DNA from: Prevotella sp.
GTDB lineage: Bacteria; Bacteroidota; Bacteroidia; Bacteroidales; Bacteroidaceae
Reading direction: 5' to 3'
Assembly: GCA_017447515.1 (NCBI GenBank)
Contig: JAFSNG010000031.1
Coordinates: 1-61,750 of the forward strand
DNA length: 61,750 nucleotides
Below the pieces are notes generated by a model, which did not search any database, was not told the origin of the DNA, and worked only from the letters and a program-made list of their open reading frames with translations. Position 1 is the first letter of the stretch; the number at the start of each line of letters is the position of its first letter. A program made the translations under genes and the position numbers. Of this stretch, positions 50,265 through 59,168 are shown one piece after another.

Positions 50265-52223
50265 ATGTACACGAAAGAACAATTAGAGAAGCTGCCTATC
50301 CCAGAGCTGATGGAGATAGCCAACGAGCTGGGCGTCAAAGTGTCGCAGAACGACGAACTGGAGAACGTCATATACGCCATTCTGGACAAAGCTGCCGAAC
50401 AGGCTGCTGCAGGAGAACCTGCCACCAAGCGCAAGCGCACACGCATAGCAAAGGACAATAGCAAGGTGTATACCGTAAACGGCTCGGAAAGCACCACGCT
50501 GGACAAAAAGGCCACCAAGGCCGAGAAGAAACCCACGCTGGATGCCCTGATAGCCGAACAGGCTGCTGCTGAGAAAGCCGAACAGGCTGAACAGGCTGCC
50601 GCCGAGCAGACTGAAGAGGAACCTGCACCCAAGAAGCGCGGACGCAAGTCGAAGAAGGAGCAGGAGGCAGAGGCTGCTGCCACAGAATCCGCTACTGCCG
50701 AACCTACTGCTGAGCCCGAGAAAAAGAAGACGACCCGCAAGAAGGCCGCCAAGAAAGAAGAGGCAGACCTGTTTACGGAAGAGCCCGCAGCCGATGTCAT
50801 TCCCGAGGCTGCTACCGAAAGTGCCGGCGAAGAACTGTCGGCCGAGATGATTGGTCAGTTGCAGGAGAAGATGACTAACAACGGCGAGAGCGAAGAGGCT
50901 CCTATAGAGGAAGTTGCCGAAGGTGTTTGGGAAGGTGATCCCGGCGACGGCACAGACTTCATCACCGTTGTCGACCTGCCCATTGAAGATCAGGCAGCCA
51001 TCCCGACAGTGGACATCTTTGACCGCCCCGTAGCACAACAAACCCAGAACGAGCCCGTAGCTACTGAATATCGCCAGCCGGCACAGCCTGCTGCATTCGA
51101 CTTCGGAGAACTCATCACAGGTACCGGCGTGCTGGAAATCATCCAGGAAGGCTACGGTTTCCTGCGTTCATCGGACTATAACTACCTGTCGTCGCCGGAC
51201 GACATCTACGTGAACCCACAGCAAATCAGACGCTGGAGTCTGAAGACGGGTGATGTCGTAGAATGTACCGTTCGTCCGCCGCATGACAACGAAAAATACT
51301 TCGCCCTGTCGAACGTCACCAGCATCAACGGACGCAATCCGCAGGAGGTGCGCGACCGCGTGGCCTTCGAGCATCTGACACCGCTGTTCCCCGACGAGAA
51401 ATTCACCCTCTGCGGCAACGCGGAAACGACGAATCCGTCAGTGCGCATTGTCGACCTCTTCGCACCTATCGGTAAAGGTCAGCGCGCCCTCATCGTGGCA
51501 CAGCCCAAGACTGGTAAGACGCTATTAATGAAGGATATAGCCAACGCCATTGCAGCAAATCATCCGGAGGCTTACATCATGATGCTGCTTATCGATGAGC
51601 GTCCTGAGGAGGTGACGGATATGGCTCGTACCGTCAACGCAGAGGTCATTGCTTCGACGTTTGACGAGCCTGCCGACCGTCACGTGAAGATTGCCGGTAT
51701 CGTGCTGGAGAAAGCCAAGCGAATGGTAGAATGCGGACATGATGTTGTCATCTTCCTCGACTCTATCACACGCCTAGCACGAGCCTACAACACCGTTGCT
51801 CCCGCCAGCGGAAAAGTGCTTACCGGTGGTGTCGACGCTAACGCCCTGCAGAAGCCCAAGCGTTTCTTCGGTGCTGCCCGAAACATCGAGGGCGGCGGTT
51901 CGCTGACCATCATCGCTACCGCCCTGACCGATACGGGTTCAAAGATGGACGAGGTGATCTTCGAGGAATTCAAGGGAACAGGTAACTCGGAACTGCAGCT
52001 TGACCGCATGTTGGCCAACAAGCGTATATTCCCTGCCGTCAACCTGGTACTTTCTTCTACACGTCGCGACGACTTACTGCAGGATCAGACCACGCTGAAC
52101 CGCATGTGGATTATCCGCAAGTTCATAGCCGAGATGAACCCCATCGAGGCCATGAGCACCATCCGCGACCGTCTGGTGCAGACGCACTCCAACGAGGAGT
52201 TCCTGCTCTCGATGAACGGATAA
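50265..52223 (+). CDS. rho: Transcription termination factor Rho with long disordered insertion
   Basis: 652 residues against about 420 in E. coli. The N-terminal helix bundle (1-42: [18 protein letters not shown]) is followed by a ~235-residue region of low complexity (about 43-278), Ala/Glu/Lys-rich with several basic clusters ([28 protein letters not shown]). Then come the cold-shock-like RNA-binding domain ([21 protein letters not shown]) and the hexameric ATPase (Walker A AQPKTGKT 412-419, [12 protein letters not shown]). Bacteroides Rho has a similar insert, reported to drive phase separation. It is co-transcribed with ansA, 21 nt downstream. Confidence 0.97.
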   Translation: MYTKEQLEKLPIPELMEIANELGVKVSQNDELENVIYAILDKAAEQAAAGEPATKRKRTRIAKDNSKVYTVNGSESTTLDKKATKAEKKPTLDALIAEQAAAEKAEQAEQAAAEQTEEEPAPKKRGRKSKKEQEAEAAATESATAEPTAEPEKKKTTRKKAAKKEEADLFTEEPAADVIPEAATESAGEELSAEMIGQLQEKMTNNGESEEAPIEEVAEGVWEGDPGDGTDFITVVDLPIEDQAAIPTVDIFDRPVAQQTQNEPVATEYRQPAQPAAFDFGELITGTGVLEIIQEGYGFLRSSDYNYLSSPDDIYVNPQQIRRWSLKTGDVVECTVRPPHDNEKYFALSNVTSINGRNPQEVRDRVAFEHLTPLFPDEKFTLCGNAETTNPSVRIVDLFAPIGKGQRALIVAQPKTGKTLLMKDIANAIAANHPEAYIMMLLIDERPEEVTDMARTVNAEVIASTFDEPADRHVKIAGIVLEKAKRMVECGHDVVIFLDSITRLARAYNTVAPASGKVLTGGVDANALQKPKRFFGAARNIEGGGSLTIIATALTDTGSKMDEVIFEEFKGTGNSELQLDRMLANKRIFPAVNLVLSSTRRDDLLQDQTTLNRMWIIRKFIAEMNPIEAMSTIRDRLVQTHSNEEFLLSMNG

Positions 52224-52244
52224 GACATATAACATTTACGCACC

Positions 52245-53273
52245 ATGCAGAGCAAGGTATTACTCATCTATACAGGTGGGACCATCGGCATGAACCGCAA
52301 TCCGCACACAGGTGCTCTGGAGCCTTTCGACTTCGAGCACCTGTTGCTGCGTGTGCCGGAACTGAAGCAGTTCAACATGCAGATAGACACGCATCAGTTC
52401 AATCCGCCCATCGACTCCAGCGATATGTCTCCACAGCTATGGACAGACCTGTCGCACGTCATTGCCGACAGTTACGACCAATACGACGGATTCGTCGTGC
52501 TACACGGCACCGACACGATGGCCTATACGGCCTCTGCCCTCTCCTACATGCTGGAGAACCTGACGAAACCCGTCATCTTCACTGGTTCGCAACTGCCCAT
52601 CGGACAGCTCCGCACCGACGGCAAGGAGAATTTCATCACGAGCATTGAGATTGCCGCAACGAAGGACGAAGAAGGTCATGCCCGTGTGCCGGAAGTAGGC
52701 ATCTACTTCAACGGCCATCTACTGCGCGGCAACCGCACGACGAAGCAGAGTGCCGACGAGTTCAACGCCTTCGAGTCGTTCAACTTTCCGCACCTGGTAG
52801 ACGCCGGCGTCAACATTACCTATCATGAGGAGCGTATTCTGAAACCCGACTGGAGCAAACCCATGACGCCACACTTCCGACTGGACAACAACGTGATTAT
52901 CTTCTCGCTATTTCCCGGCATCCGCGAAGACCTCATTCGGCACATCATCCATACGCCCAACCTCAAGGCTATCGTGATGCGAACGTTCGGTTCGGGCAAC
53001 GCACCCCAGCGTCCTTGGCTGCTGAACGCGCTCAAGGAAGGTACCAAGCACGGCAAGGTGATTGTCAACATCAGCCAATGTATGCAGGGAATGGTCGAGA
53101 TGGGCAGATACGACACCGGCTTCCAGTTGAAGGAAGCCGGCGTGGTAAGCGGTTATGATTCGACGGTGGAAAGTGCCGTCACCAAATTGATGTTCCTGCA
53201 GTCACACTACAATGACCCAGAGAAGGTGCGCGAAATGATGAACCGCAGTATCAGGGGAGAAATTACGGTTTAG
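52245..53273 (+). CDS. ansA: Type I L-asparaginase
   Basis: 342 residues. TGGTIGM (threonine nucleophile) near the N-terminus and HGTDTMAYTA with the second catalytic Thr-Asp pair. No signal peptide, so it is the cytoplasmic type I. It converts asparagine to aspartate and ammonia. It follows rho by 21 nt without a promoter consensus, which suggests co-transcription. Confidence 0.94.
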   Translation: MQSKVLLIYTGGTIGMNRNPHTGALEPFDFEHLLLRVPELKQFNMQIDTHQFNPPIDSSDMSPQLWTDLSHVIADSYDQYDGFVVLHGTDTMAYTASALSYMLENLTKPVIFTGSQLPIGQLRTDGKENFITSIEIAATKDEEGHARVPEVGIYFNGHLLRGNRTTKQSADEFNAFESFNFPHLVDAGVNITYHEERILKPDWSKPMTPHFRLDNNVIIFSLFPGIREDLIRHIIHTPNLKAIVMRTFGSGNAPQRPWLLNALKEGTKHGKVIVNISQCMQGMVEMGRYDTGFQLKEAGVVSGYDSTVESAVTKLMFLQSHYNDPEKVREMMNRSIRGEITV

Positions 53274-53300
53274 GCTATTCTCCCCCTCAACTCGGTTATA

Positions 53301-54818
53301 TTACTGATGCTGGTCGCGAAGCAGGTCGTTGACGGTCTTCACGGGATTGAACGTCGACAGGGGAACCTCAACGAATACGGTCGACCAGTCGCTCATGGCA
53401 CCATTCCACAAGCCAGGCAATTCGAGAGCTTGCAGTTCCTTGCCACTCTTTGACTTCTGAGAAATGAAGCCCGTTGTCGGGTCGACATACTTGGGCAGGT
53501 CGAAGGCGTTGCCCTTGTAGTCCTTCACGGCGCAGACGAGGTCGACGGGATTGAAGTGTGTGCCCTTGGTGAACATCTCCATATACTCCTTGTTCGACTT
53601 GTCAATCTGAGAACTCTCAAGAATCTGCAGGCTGACGGTACCATCCTGATTGTAGGTCAGGAACGGACCACCGCCAGGCTCGCCCACATTCTTCACGACG
53701 CCACACACGCGCATGGGGCGGTTAAGCTTGTTGCGCAGATAGATGACGAGTTCGGCATCCTCCAATTCCTTGATGTCAGCCTTGCGGCAGCAGAGGTCGT
53801 TCTGCACGAAACGGATGATGTCCTCAATCTGCTCGTGAGTGTACTTGCCGGTATCCAACAAGCGCAGATATTCGAAAGCCTTCTTCTGCAGGGTGACGAG
53901 TACACCGGCAATCACCTGCTTCCACTCGACGGTATCGTCCTTCAGACGATCGGGCACAACGTTGTCGATATTCTTCACGAAGATAACGTCAGCCTCAATC
54001 TCGTTCAGGTTCTCAATGAGTGCGCCGTGTCCACCCGGGCGGAACAACAGACTTCCGTCAGAGTTGCGGAACAGCGTGCCGTCAGGATTTGCGGCAACAG
54101 TATCCGTCGAGGGCTTCTGCTCAGAGAAGCTGATGTCGTACTTGATACCATACTTCTTGGCATAGAGGTCGGCCTTCTGAGCCACCTTGGCCTTGAAGAG
54201 TTCCATGTGCTCGTGACTGACGGTAAAATGCACGTGGGCCTCACCATTACTTGCTGCATACAAAGCACCCTCAACGAGGTGTTCTTCCATTGGTGTACGA
54301 GCACCCTCGGGATAGTTGTGGAACAGCAACAAGCCCTTGGGCAACTGTCCGTAGTTCAGTCCCTCGGCCTTCAGCATGTTGGCAGCTACGGCCTTGTAGT
54401 TACCCTCGGCAATGAGCGCCTTGATGCCCTTGCCCTGATTTTTCTGGCAGGCAGCATCCAGCTCGTCGTAGAAGGCAAACTTCTCAATGTTGTCGAAATA
54501 CTTCTTCTCGAAATCGGTGGTAGGAACGTCGTAGTCAGCATCCACAAAGGCAAACATGTCCTTGAACATACGGCTGGCGGCACCCGATGCGGGCACGAAC
54601 TTCACCACCTTCTTGCCCTCGGCCTTGTACTGTTGCCAAGCCTCAACATACTGCTTGCACTCAGCGTCAGACGGGGCTACGATGCCCTTACCGATAGCTG
54701 CTGCGGCCTCCAATTTCAGGAAGGGGAAACCAGTTTTAAACTCACCTAATTGTCTCTCGATTTGTGCCTCAGAAATACCTTTCTGAGCCAACTGCTTCAG
54801 GTCTTGCTGTGATAACAT
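53301..54818 (-). CDS. DUF4301 family protein
   Basis: 505 residues, a Bacteroidetes-restricted family. No signal peptide or membrane helix. Notable segments: FVPASGAASRMFKDMFAF near the N-terminus, reminiscent of a nucleotide-sugar transferase loop, then LLFHNYPEGARTPMEEHLVEG and LLFRPGGHGALIENLNEI. It resembles nucleotidyltransferase-like enzymes in overall feel, but this is an inference. It has its own full-consensus promoter. Confidence 0.85.
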   Translation of the reverse strand: MLSQQDLKQLAQKGISEAQIERQLGEFKTGFPFLKLEAAAAIGKGIVAPSDAECKQYVEAWQQYKAEGKKVVKFVPASGAASRMFKDMFAFVDADYDVPTTDFEKKYFDNIEKFAFYDELDAACQKNQGKGIKALIAEGNYKAVAANMLKAEGLNYGQLPKGLLLFHNYPEGARTPMEEHLVEGALYAASNGEAHVHFTVSHEHMELFKAKVAQKADLYAKKYGIKYDISFSEQKPSTDTVAANPDGTLFRNSDGSLLFRPGGHGALIENLNEIEADVIFVKNIDNVVPDRLKDDTVEWKQVIAGVLVTLQKKAFEYLRLLDTGKYTHEQIEDIIRFVQNDLCCRKADIKELEDAELVIYLRNKLNRPMRVCGVVKNVGEPGGGPFLTYNQDGTVSLQILESSQIDKSNKEYMEMFTKGTHFNPVDLVCAVKDYKGNAFDLPKYVDPTTGFISQKSKSGKELQALELPGLWNGAMSDWSTVFVEVPLSTFNPVKTVNDLLRDQHQ

Positions 54819-54856
54819 AATATTGTTCGTTTTGATTAGTTTGTATATCTATCCTG

Positions 54857-54864
54857 CAAAGATA
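54857..54864 (-). promoter_or_regulatory. Promoter of the DUF4301 gene
   Basis: The minus-strand box TATCTTTG has TTTG at 54885-54888 with 20-nt spacing, a full consensus. It overlaps the 3' noncoding edge of the upstream amidase gene. Confidence 0.85.
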
Positions 54865-54903
54865 CGAAAAGCTGACGAAACCGCCAAACATTTAACACAG
54901 AAT

Positions 54904-55683
54904 TTAACGATTAATCACAAAATCGTCTCGGTCGTCCAAAACGCGGAACTTGCTGCGACGGCGTTGCAGTTCCGTAAGATCAAGATCAACGGTGAGACTT
55001 TCAATGCTGTTTTTATGACATTGGGCAAGGGCTTTGCCATAAGCGTCGACCACGACCGAACAACCGGCATAGTGGGAATGCTGGTCGTCGCCCACTCGGT
55101 TGCTGCCAATGAGATAGCATTGGTTCTCTATCGCACGGGAACGGGTAAGCAGTTGCCACGCTGACTGACGGGACTCGGGCCAATTGGCAACCAAAATAAT
55201 AGCGTCATATTCAAGCGTATCAGCATAACGGCTCCAACACGGGAAGCGCAGATCATAGCACGTCAGCAACAGGAAGCGGAAATCTCCGTAGGTGACGACG
55301 ATTTGCTCCTGACCAGCCGTATAGTATTCATCCTCGTGACCATAAGTAAAGAGGTGGTGCTTGTCGTAGAAAGAAACCTTGCCGCCTCGCCCGTCGACAA
55401 AATAGTGGCGATTGCGGAAAGAGCCATCTGGCAGACAAACAGCCAGGCTCCCGGCAATTGCACATTGCCGGCGCGCTGCTGTCTCCTGCATCCATAAGAA
55501 AGCTGGATTCGTCGCCTCATCGGCAGCAACACCGTGAGGTTTCGTTGCAAACCCCGTGCTCCACATTTCCGGCAACACATAAAGGTCGCTCTCTTCAGCA
55601 TTGGAGAGCAAATGGTCAGCACGGCGAATGTTTTCTTCAGGCTGAGCCCAGAGGATATCTGTCTGAAGGAGTGTAACGTTCAA
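54904..55683 (-). CDS. Nitrilase-superfamily amidohydrolase (omega-amidase/YafV-like)
   Basis: 259 residues. Catalytic triad Glu39 (LPEMWSTGF), Lys108 (YDKHHLF) and Cys142 (LTCYDLRFP), the arrangement of omega-amidase YafV. It may hydrolyse 2-oxoglutaramate or 2-oxosuccinamate in the methionine-salvage/repair route; specificity is by family only. The start codon overlaps the stop of the lipoprotein gene (4 nt). Confidence 0.9.
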   Translation of the reverse strand: MNVTLLQTDILWAQPEENIRRADHLLSNAEESDLYVLPEMWSTGFATKPHGVAADEATNPAFLWMQETAARRQCAIAGSLAVCLPDGSFRNRHYFVDGRGGKVSFYDKHHLFTYGHEDEYYTAGQEQIVVTYGDFRFLLLTCYDLRFPCWSRYADTLEYDAIILVANWPESRQSAWQLLTRSRAIENQCYLIGSNRVGDDQHSHYAGCSVVVDAYGKALAQCHKNSIESLTVDLDLTELQRRRSKFRVLDDRDDFVINR

Positions 55684-56471
55684 TATTCAAGCAGTTTAAC
55701 GGATGATTTTCCCTTAAAGTCAACAATCTGGTCGATGAGGTAACAGCTGGCTTCGTCGGGCACGCAGACGGAAACATTGAAATGGAAACCGCTGGCGTCG
55801 ACCTTCACAAACTCCATGTTATTCAAAACAGACTGCTGCAGAATCTGAGCAGGCACATTCTCGGCATACTGCTGTTTGCGGAAGTCACGCGAGAACAACT
55901 GGGTGGCGCCATTGAAGATGCTGAGATGGATAATATTGTCATAGTAAACATTCTCCACCTCCATGCCGTCATCATTGATGGTCTGATGGGTTACCTTATA
56001 CTTCGTTGGATTGACGGCAATATACAGATGATAGCGCTGACTGTCGAAGAATACCACCGTGTCGCGCTTCAGCACTTCGGTGAGAGTTAGAATCTGGGGC
56101 TTCGACTGTTCGAACTCGTCCTTCGTATTTGTATCGTCACTCTTAACGAACTTCAACAAATCGCCATTCTGATTGCGGAACCACAACAAATGCTCGGTGT
56201 GTTTCTCTATGGGATAACGGTTGGAACCGACGAACAGCGTGTCGCCAATGACCCAAAAGCGGGCAGGCATGGAAGTACTGTCAGCATAGAAAATGGAGTC
56301 GCCCTTCATCTGGAATACTGCAGTTTCGTCGTCTTCCTCCATCCATACACCTTGCAGCAACTGCTTGGCTTCGCGGCTCTCCTCCTGATGAGATACAGGC
56401 TTCTGACCGCCACAGGCCACAAAGCCTATAGCCATCAGCAAACACATGATATGGTATAATACCTTATTCAT
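55680..56471 (-). CDS. DUF4738-like lipoprotein
   Basis: 263 residues with a lipoprotein signal ending FVACGG (Cys about 20). The mature part is beta-rich (VWMEEDDETAVFQMKGDSIFYADST), Asp/Asn-rich, with no catalytic motif seen. Assignment to DUF4738 is from general resemblance and is moderate. It overlaps the amidase gene by 4 nt and has a promoter at 56528-56535. Confidence 0.7.
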   Translation of the reverse strand: MNKVLYHIMCLLMAIGFVACGGQKPVSHQEESREAKQLLQGVWMEEDDETAVFQMKGDSIFYADSTSMPARFWVIGDTLFVGSNRYPIEKHTEHLLWFRNQNGDLLKFVKSDDTNTKDEFEQSKPQILTLTEVLKRDTVVFFDSQRYHLYIAVNPTKYKVTHQTINDDGMEVENVYYDNIIHLSIFNGATQLFSRDFRKQQYAENVPAQILQQSVLNNMEFVKVDASGFHFNVSVCVPDEASCYLIDQIVDFKGKSSVKLLEY

Positions 56472-56527
56472 ATATAATATGAGCCTTTCTAATGCTTCTT
56501 TTTCCTATTCAAATCTCATTTCGCTTG

Positions 56528-56535
56528 CAAAGGTA
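56528..56535 (-). promoter_or_regulatory. Promoter of the lipoprotein-amidase operon
   Basis: The minus-strand box reads TACCTTTG; TTTG at 56559-56562 is 23 nt upstream, slightly too far. It is divergent from the HU/SPOR gene promoter. Confidence 0.65.
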
Positions 56536-56589
56536 AGAAAAAAAAATCGATTTACCTGCAAAAAATTTGGTTTTTTGCTCGCTAATTCG

Positions 56590-56597
56590 TACCTTTG
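56590..56597 (+). promoter_or_regulatory. Promoter of the HU/SPOR gene
   Basis: TACCTTTG with TTTG at 56566-56569 and 20-nt spacing, a full consensus. The GTG start at 56603 is 5 nt after the box, so the transcript should be nearly leaderless. Confidence 0.85.
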
Positions 56598-56602
56598 CAG
56601 TC

Positions 56603-57694
56603 GTGATTGAACTACAGAGACATATAGAAATACTTCTTTTGGACAATGACTGCGTCATCGTACCCGACTTCGGAGGTTTTGTAGCACACCACGTTGCAGC
56701 CCGTTACGAAGCCGAAGACCACTTGATGTTGCCGCCCACGCGCACACTTGGATTTAACCCCCAATTGCGCATCAACGACTCGTTACTCGTGCAGTCGTAT
56801 ATCAATGCGCTGGACATCAGCTACCCCGAGGCTTTGCGTCGGATAGAACACGAGGTCGAAGAAATGAAGCAGAAACTCAACGAAAAGGGGTATTTTACCC
56901 TGGAGGATATCGGCACACTAAGTATCAATAGTGACGGTAACATCCAGTTTGATCCCTGCGAGGCAGGTATCCTGTCGCCAGACTTCTACGGACTCAGTGC
57001 TTGCGAGTTCCCCACACTGAAAGACGCCCGTGAGGCCAGAATGGCAGGCAACGCACTACCTGCAACCATAGAGAATGTCCAAGTTGCCGACCCCACCCTT
57101 TTGGAATTCATTGACGACGAAGAAAAGGACGAAGACCGCGCCATCCAGATCAAGATGTCGTGGATTCGCAACGCCGTAGCTGTTGCAGCTGCCGTTGTGG
57201 CATTCTTCCTGATAACGCCCCCCATTGCCAATAGTGATCTCGGCACTCGCACGATGAGCAATCTGCAGGGAAACCTGCTGGGTAAGTTGATGCCCAAGGA
57301 CACGAACATGGCTTCAGCCCAGCCCGTCATAAAGCCTACTGCCGTAAGCACCCCTGAAACTGAGGAGGCAAAGCAAGAGGTAACACCAAAGAAGGAAGAC
57401 GTGAAGGCTGTTACGAAAGAACAAAGTAATACAGACCCTGTTTACTGTATCGTTTTGGCCAGTCAGGTAAAGCTCAGCAATGCAGAGTATTACGTCGAGC
57501 AGTTAAAGAAACGCGGCATAAAGGATGCAGAGGTATTTATCCATCACAATATCGTACGCGTAGTTTGCGGAACGTATAAGACCGAGTCCGAGGCATATCG
57601 ACATCTGAACAAACTGAACAATGATGACGAGTTTGCTGAGGCATGGGTATACAAGAAACCGACGGACAGTACTCGACATTCAGCAGAAATATAA
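56603..57694 (+). CDS. HU-CCDC81 domain and SPOR domain membrane protein
   Basis: 363 residues from GTG 56603. The frame continues to 56567, but the promoter rules this out; from the GTG the sequence opens VIELQRHIEILLLDNDCVIV, the usual first residues of this family. The N-terminal tandem HU-like (CCDC81-type) region (about 1-140) is followed by a transmembrane helix (about 190-208), a Pro/Lys linker and a C-terminal SPOR domain (about 280-350: YCIVLASQVKLSNAEYYVEQ), which binds denuded peptidoglycan at the division site. Thus the protein may tie DNA or a protein partner to the division wall. It is 4 nt before the FHA gene. Confidence 0.88.
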   Translation: MIELQRHIEILLLDNDCVIVPDFGGFVAHHVAARYEAEDHLMLPPTRTLGFNPQLRINDSLLVQSYINALDISYPEALRRIEHEVEEMKQKLNEKGYFTLEDIGTLSINSDGNIQFDPCEAGILSPDFYGLSACEFPTLKDAREARMAGNALPATIENVQVADPTLLEFIDDEEKDEDRAIQIKMSWIRNAVAVAAAVVAFFLITPPIANSDLGTRTMSNLQGNLLGKLMPKDTNMASAQPVIKPTAVSTPETEEAKQEVTPKKEDVKAVTKEQSNTDPVYCIVLASQVKLSNAEYYVEQLKKRGIKDAEVFIHHNIVRVVCGTYKTESEAYRHLNKLNNDDEFAEAWVYKKPTDSTRHSAEI

Positions 57695-57698
57695 AATC

Positions 57699-58253
57699 AT
57701 GAAACGTGTAAGATGCCCTAAGTGCGACAACTACATCACGTTCGATGAGACTAAGTATGTCGCTGGTCAGTCGTTGGTGTTTAAGTGCGACCAATGTGGA
57801 AAGGAATTCGGTATCCGCATCGGCGTATCAAAGTTGCGCAACACGCAGAAACAGGAGAATGCCGAGATGACGGCCGATTCAGGAGAGCGTTCGACAGAAG
57901 AGGCTCCCTGCGGAAGTATCGTGGTCATTGAGAATGTGTTCCACTACAAGCAGGTCATTCCGCTTCGTATGGGCGACAACATCATTGGCCGTTACCAGAA
58001 GGGCAACCCCATTAACACGCCGTTTGAAACCGTAGATCCCAGCGTCGACCTCAATCACTGCACCATTACCGTCAGTCGCGACAAGCGTGGGCAACTGCGT
58101 TATACGCTGTCTGACAACAACAGCAATACGGGAACGTTTGTCGATAATGTAGAACTGACTCCTCGCGAGCGACGTATCATCGAGGACGGAACGCTGTTCA
58201 CCCTCGGAGCCACAAGCATCCTGTTACGGACGGCTGAGAATCAAGAAGAATAA
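57699..58253 (+). CDS. Zinc-ribbon and FHA domain protein
   Basis: 184 residues from ATG 57699; the frame extends to 57621 inside the gene before. The N-terminal MJ0042-type zinc ribbon (VRCPKCDNYI, FKCDQCGKEF) is followed by an FHA domain (about 85-180: NIIGRYQKGNPINTPFETVD, LNHCTITVSRD, LSDNNSNTGTFVDN) that should bind phosphothreonine. No membrane helix. It sits between the HU/SPOR gene (4 nt) and hisG (27 nt). Confidence 0.88.
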   Translation: MKRVRCPKCDNYITFDETKYVAGQSLVFKCDQCGKEFGIRIGVSKLRNTQKQENAEMTADSGERSTEEAPCGSIVVIENVFHYKQVIPLRMGDNIIGRYQKGNPINTPFETVDPSVDLNHCTITVSRDKRGQLRYTLSDNNSNTGTFVDNVELTPRERRIIEDGTLFTLGATSILLRTAENQEE

Positions 58254-58280
58254 GAATCAGATAAAGGTAAAAATAAGAAT

Positions 58281-59132
58281 ATGTTAAGAATTGCCGTACA
58301 ATCAAAAGGTCGTCTGTTCGACGACACCATGAACCTGCTTGCTGAAGCAGATATCAAGATTAGTGCCTCGAAGCGTACACTCCTGGTACAGTCAAGTAAC
58401 TTCCCGCTGGAGGTACTTTACCTTCGCGACGATGATATCCCACAGAGCGTTGCCAGCGGTGTGGCAGATATTGGCGTCGTAGGAGAAAACGAGTTCATCG
58501 AACGAGGCGAGGATGCCGATATCATCTCTCGTCTAGGGTTCTCGCAGTGCCGTCTGTCGCTGGCCATTCCCAAGGAGATTGAGTATCGCGGCGTCAACTG
58601 GTTTAATGGCAAGAAGATTGCCACCTCATACCCGAATATCCTGCGTAAGTATATGAAGGAAAAGGGCGTCGACTGCGAGATTCACGTCATCACGGGAAGC
58701 GTGGAAATCAGCCCGGGCATCGGACTTGCCGACGGAATCTTTGATATCGTTAGCTCTGGTTCTACGCTCGTCAGCAACAATCTGCGCGAGGTGGAAGTGG
58801 TGATGCAAAGCGAAGCTCTGCTCATCGGCAACAAAAACATGAGCAAGGACAAGCATGCCACATTGGAGGAAATGCTGTTCCGCTTTAAGGCTGTGAAGGA
58901 TGCAGAGGACAAGAAATACGTCCGCATGAATGCCCCCAAGGCTCGTCTGCAGGAGATTATCAACGTACTGCCGGGTCTGAAGAGTCCTACGATTATTCCC
59001 CTGGCCGACGAGGATTGGTGCTCCGTTCATACCGTACTCGACCAGAAGCGCTTCTGGGAGATTATCGGCAAGTTGAAGGAAATGGGTGCCCAGGGCATCC
59101 TCGTTACCCCGATTGAAAAAATGATACTTTAG
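58281..59132 (+). CDS. hisG: ATP phosphoribosyltransferase, long form
   Basis: 283 residues: long-form HisG with the catalytic domains and a C-terminal ACT-like regulatory domain (after about 210), so no HisZ is needed. Opening LRIAVQSKGRLFDDTMNLL and the PRPP-binding region IFDIVSSGSTLVSNNL are typical. First step of histidine synthesis, feedback inhibited by histidine in this class. There is no leader peptide or attenuator between it and the FHA gene. The stop TAG is also the first three bases of a hairpin repeat. Confidence 0.96.
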   Translation: MLRIAVQSKGRLFDDTMNLLAEADIKISASKRTLLVQSSNFPLEVLYLRDDDIPQSVASGVADIGVVGENEFIERGEDADIISRLGFSQCRLSLAIPKEIEYRGVNWFNGKKIATSYPNILRKYMKEKGVDCEIHVITGSVEISPGIGLADGIFDIVSSGSTLVSNNLREVEVVMQSEALLIGNKNMSKDKHATLEEMLFRFKAVKDAEDKKYVRMNAPKARLQEIINVLPGLKSPTIIPLADEDWCSVHTVLDQKRFWEIIGKLKEMGAQGILVTPIEKMIL

Positions 59133-59156
59133 TGTGTTCGACGGTTTCCCGTCGAA
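59130..59156 (+). repeat. TTCGACGG hairpin element, copy 1
   Basis: TAGTGTG then TTCGACGG (59137-59144), loop TTTC, CCGTCGAA (59149-59156): a perfect 8-bp stem. It begins at the hisG stop codon. Confidence 0.85.
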
Positions 59157-59168
59157 AAAAGAAACAGT

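Noticed and set aside
53556-54749. 397-residue plus-strand frame opposite the DUF4301 gene
   Set aside because: Shadow of the minus-strand gene, which has a consensus promoter and fits a known family length.
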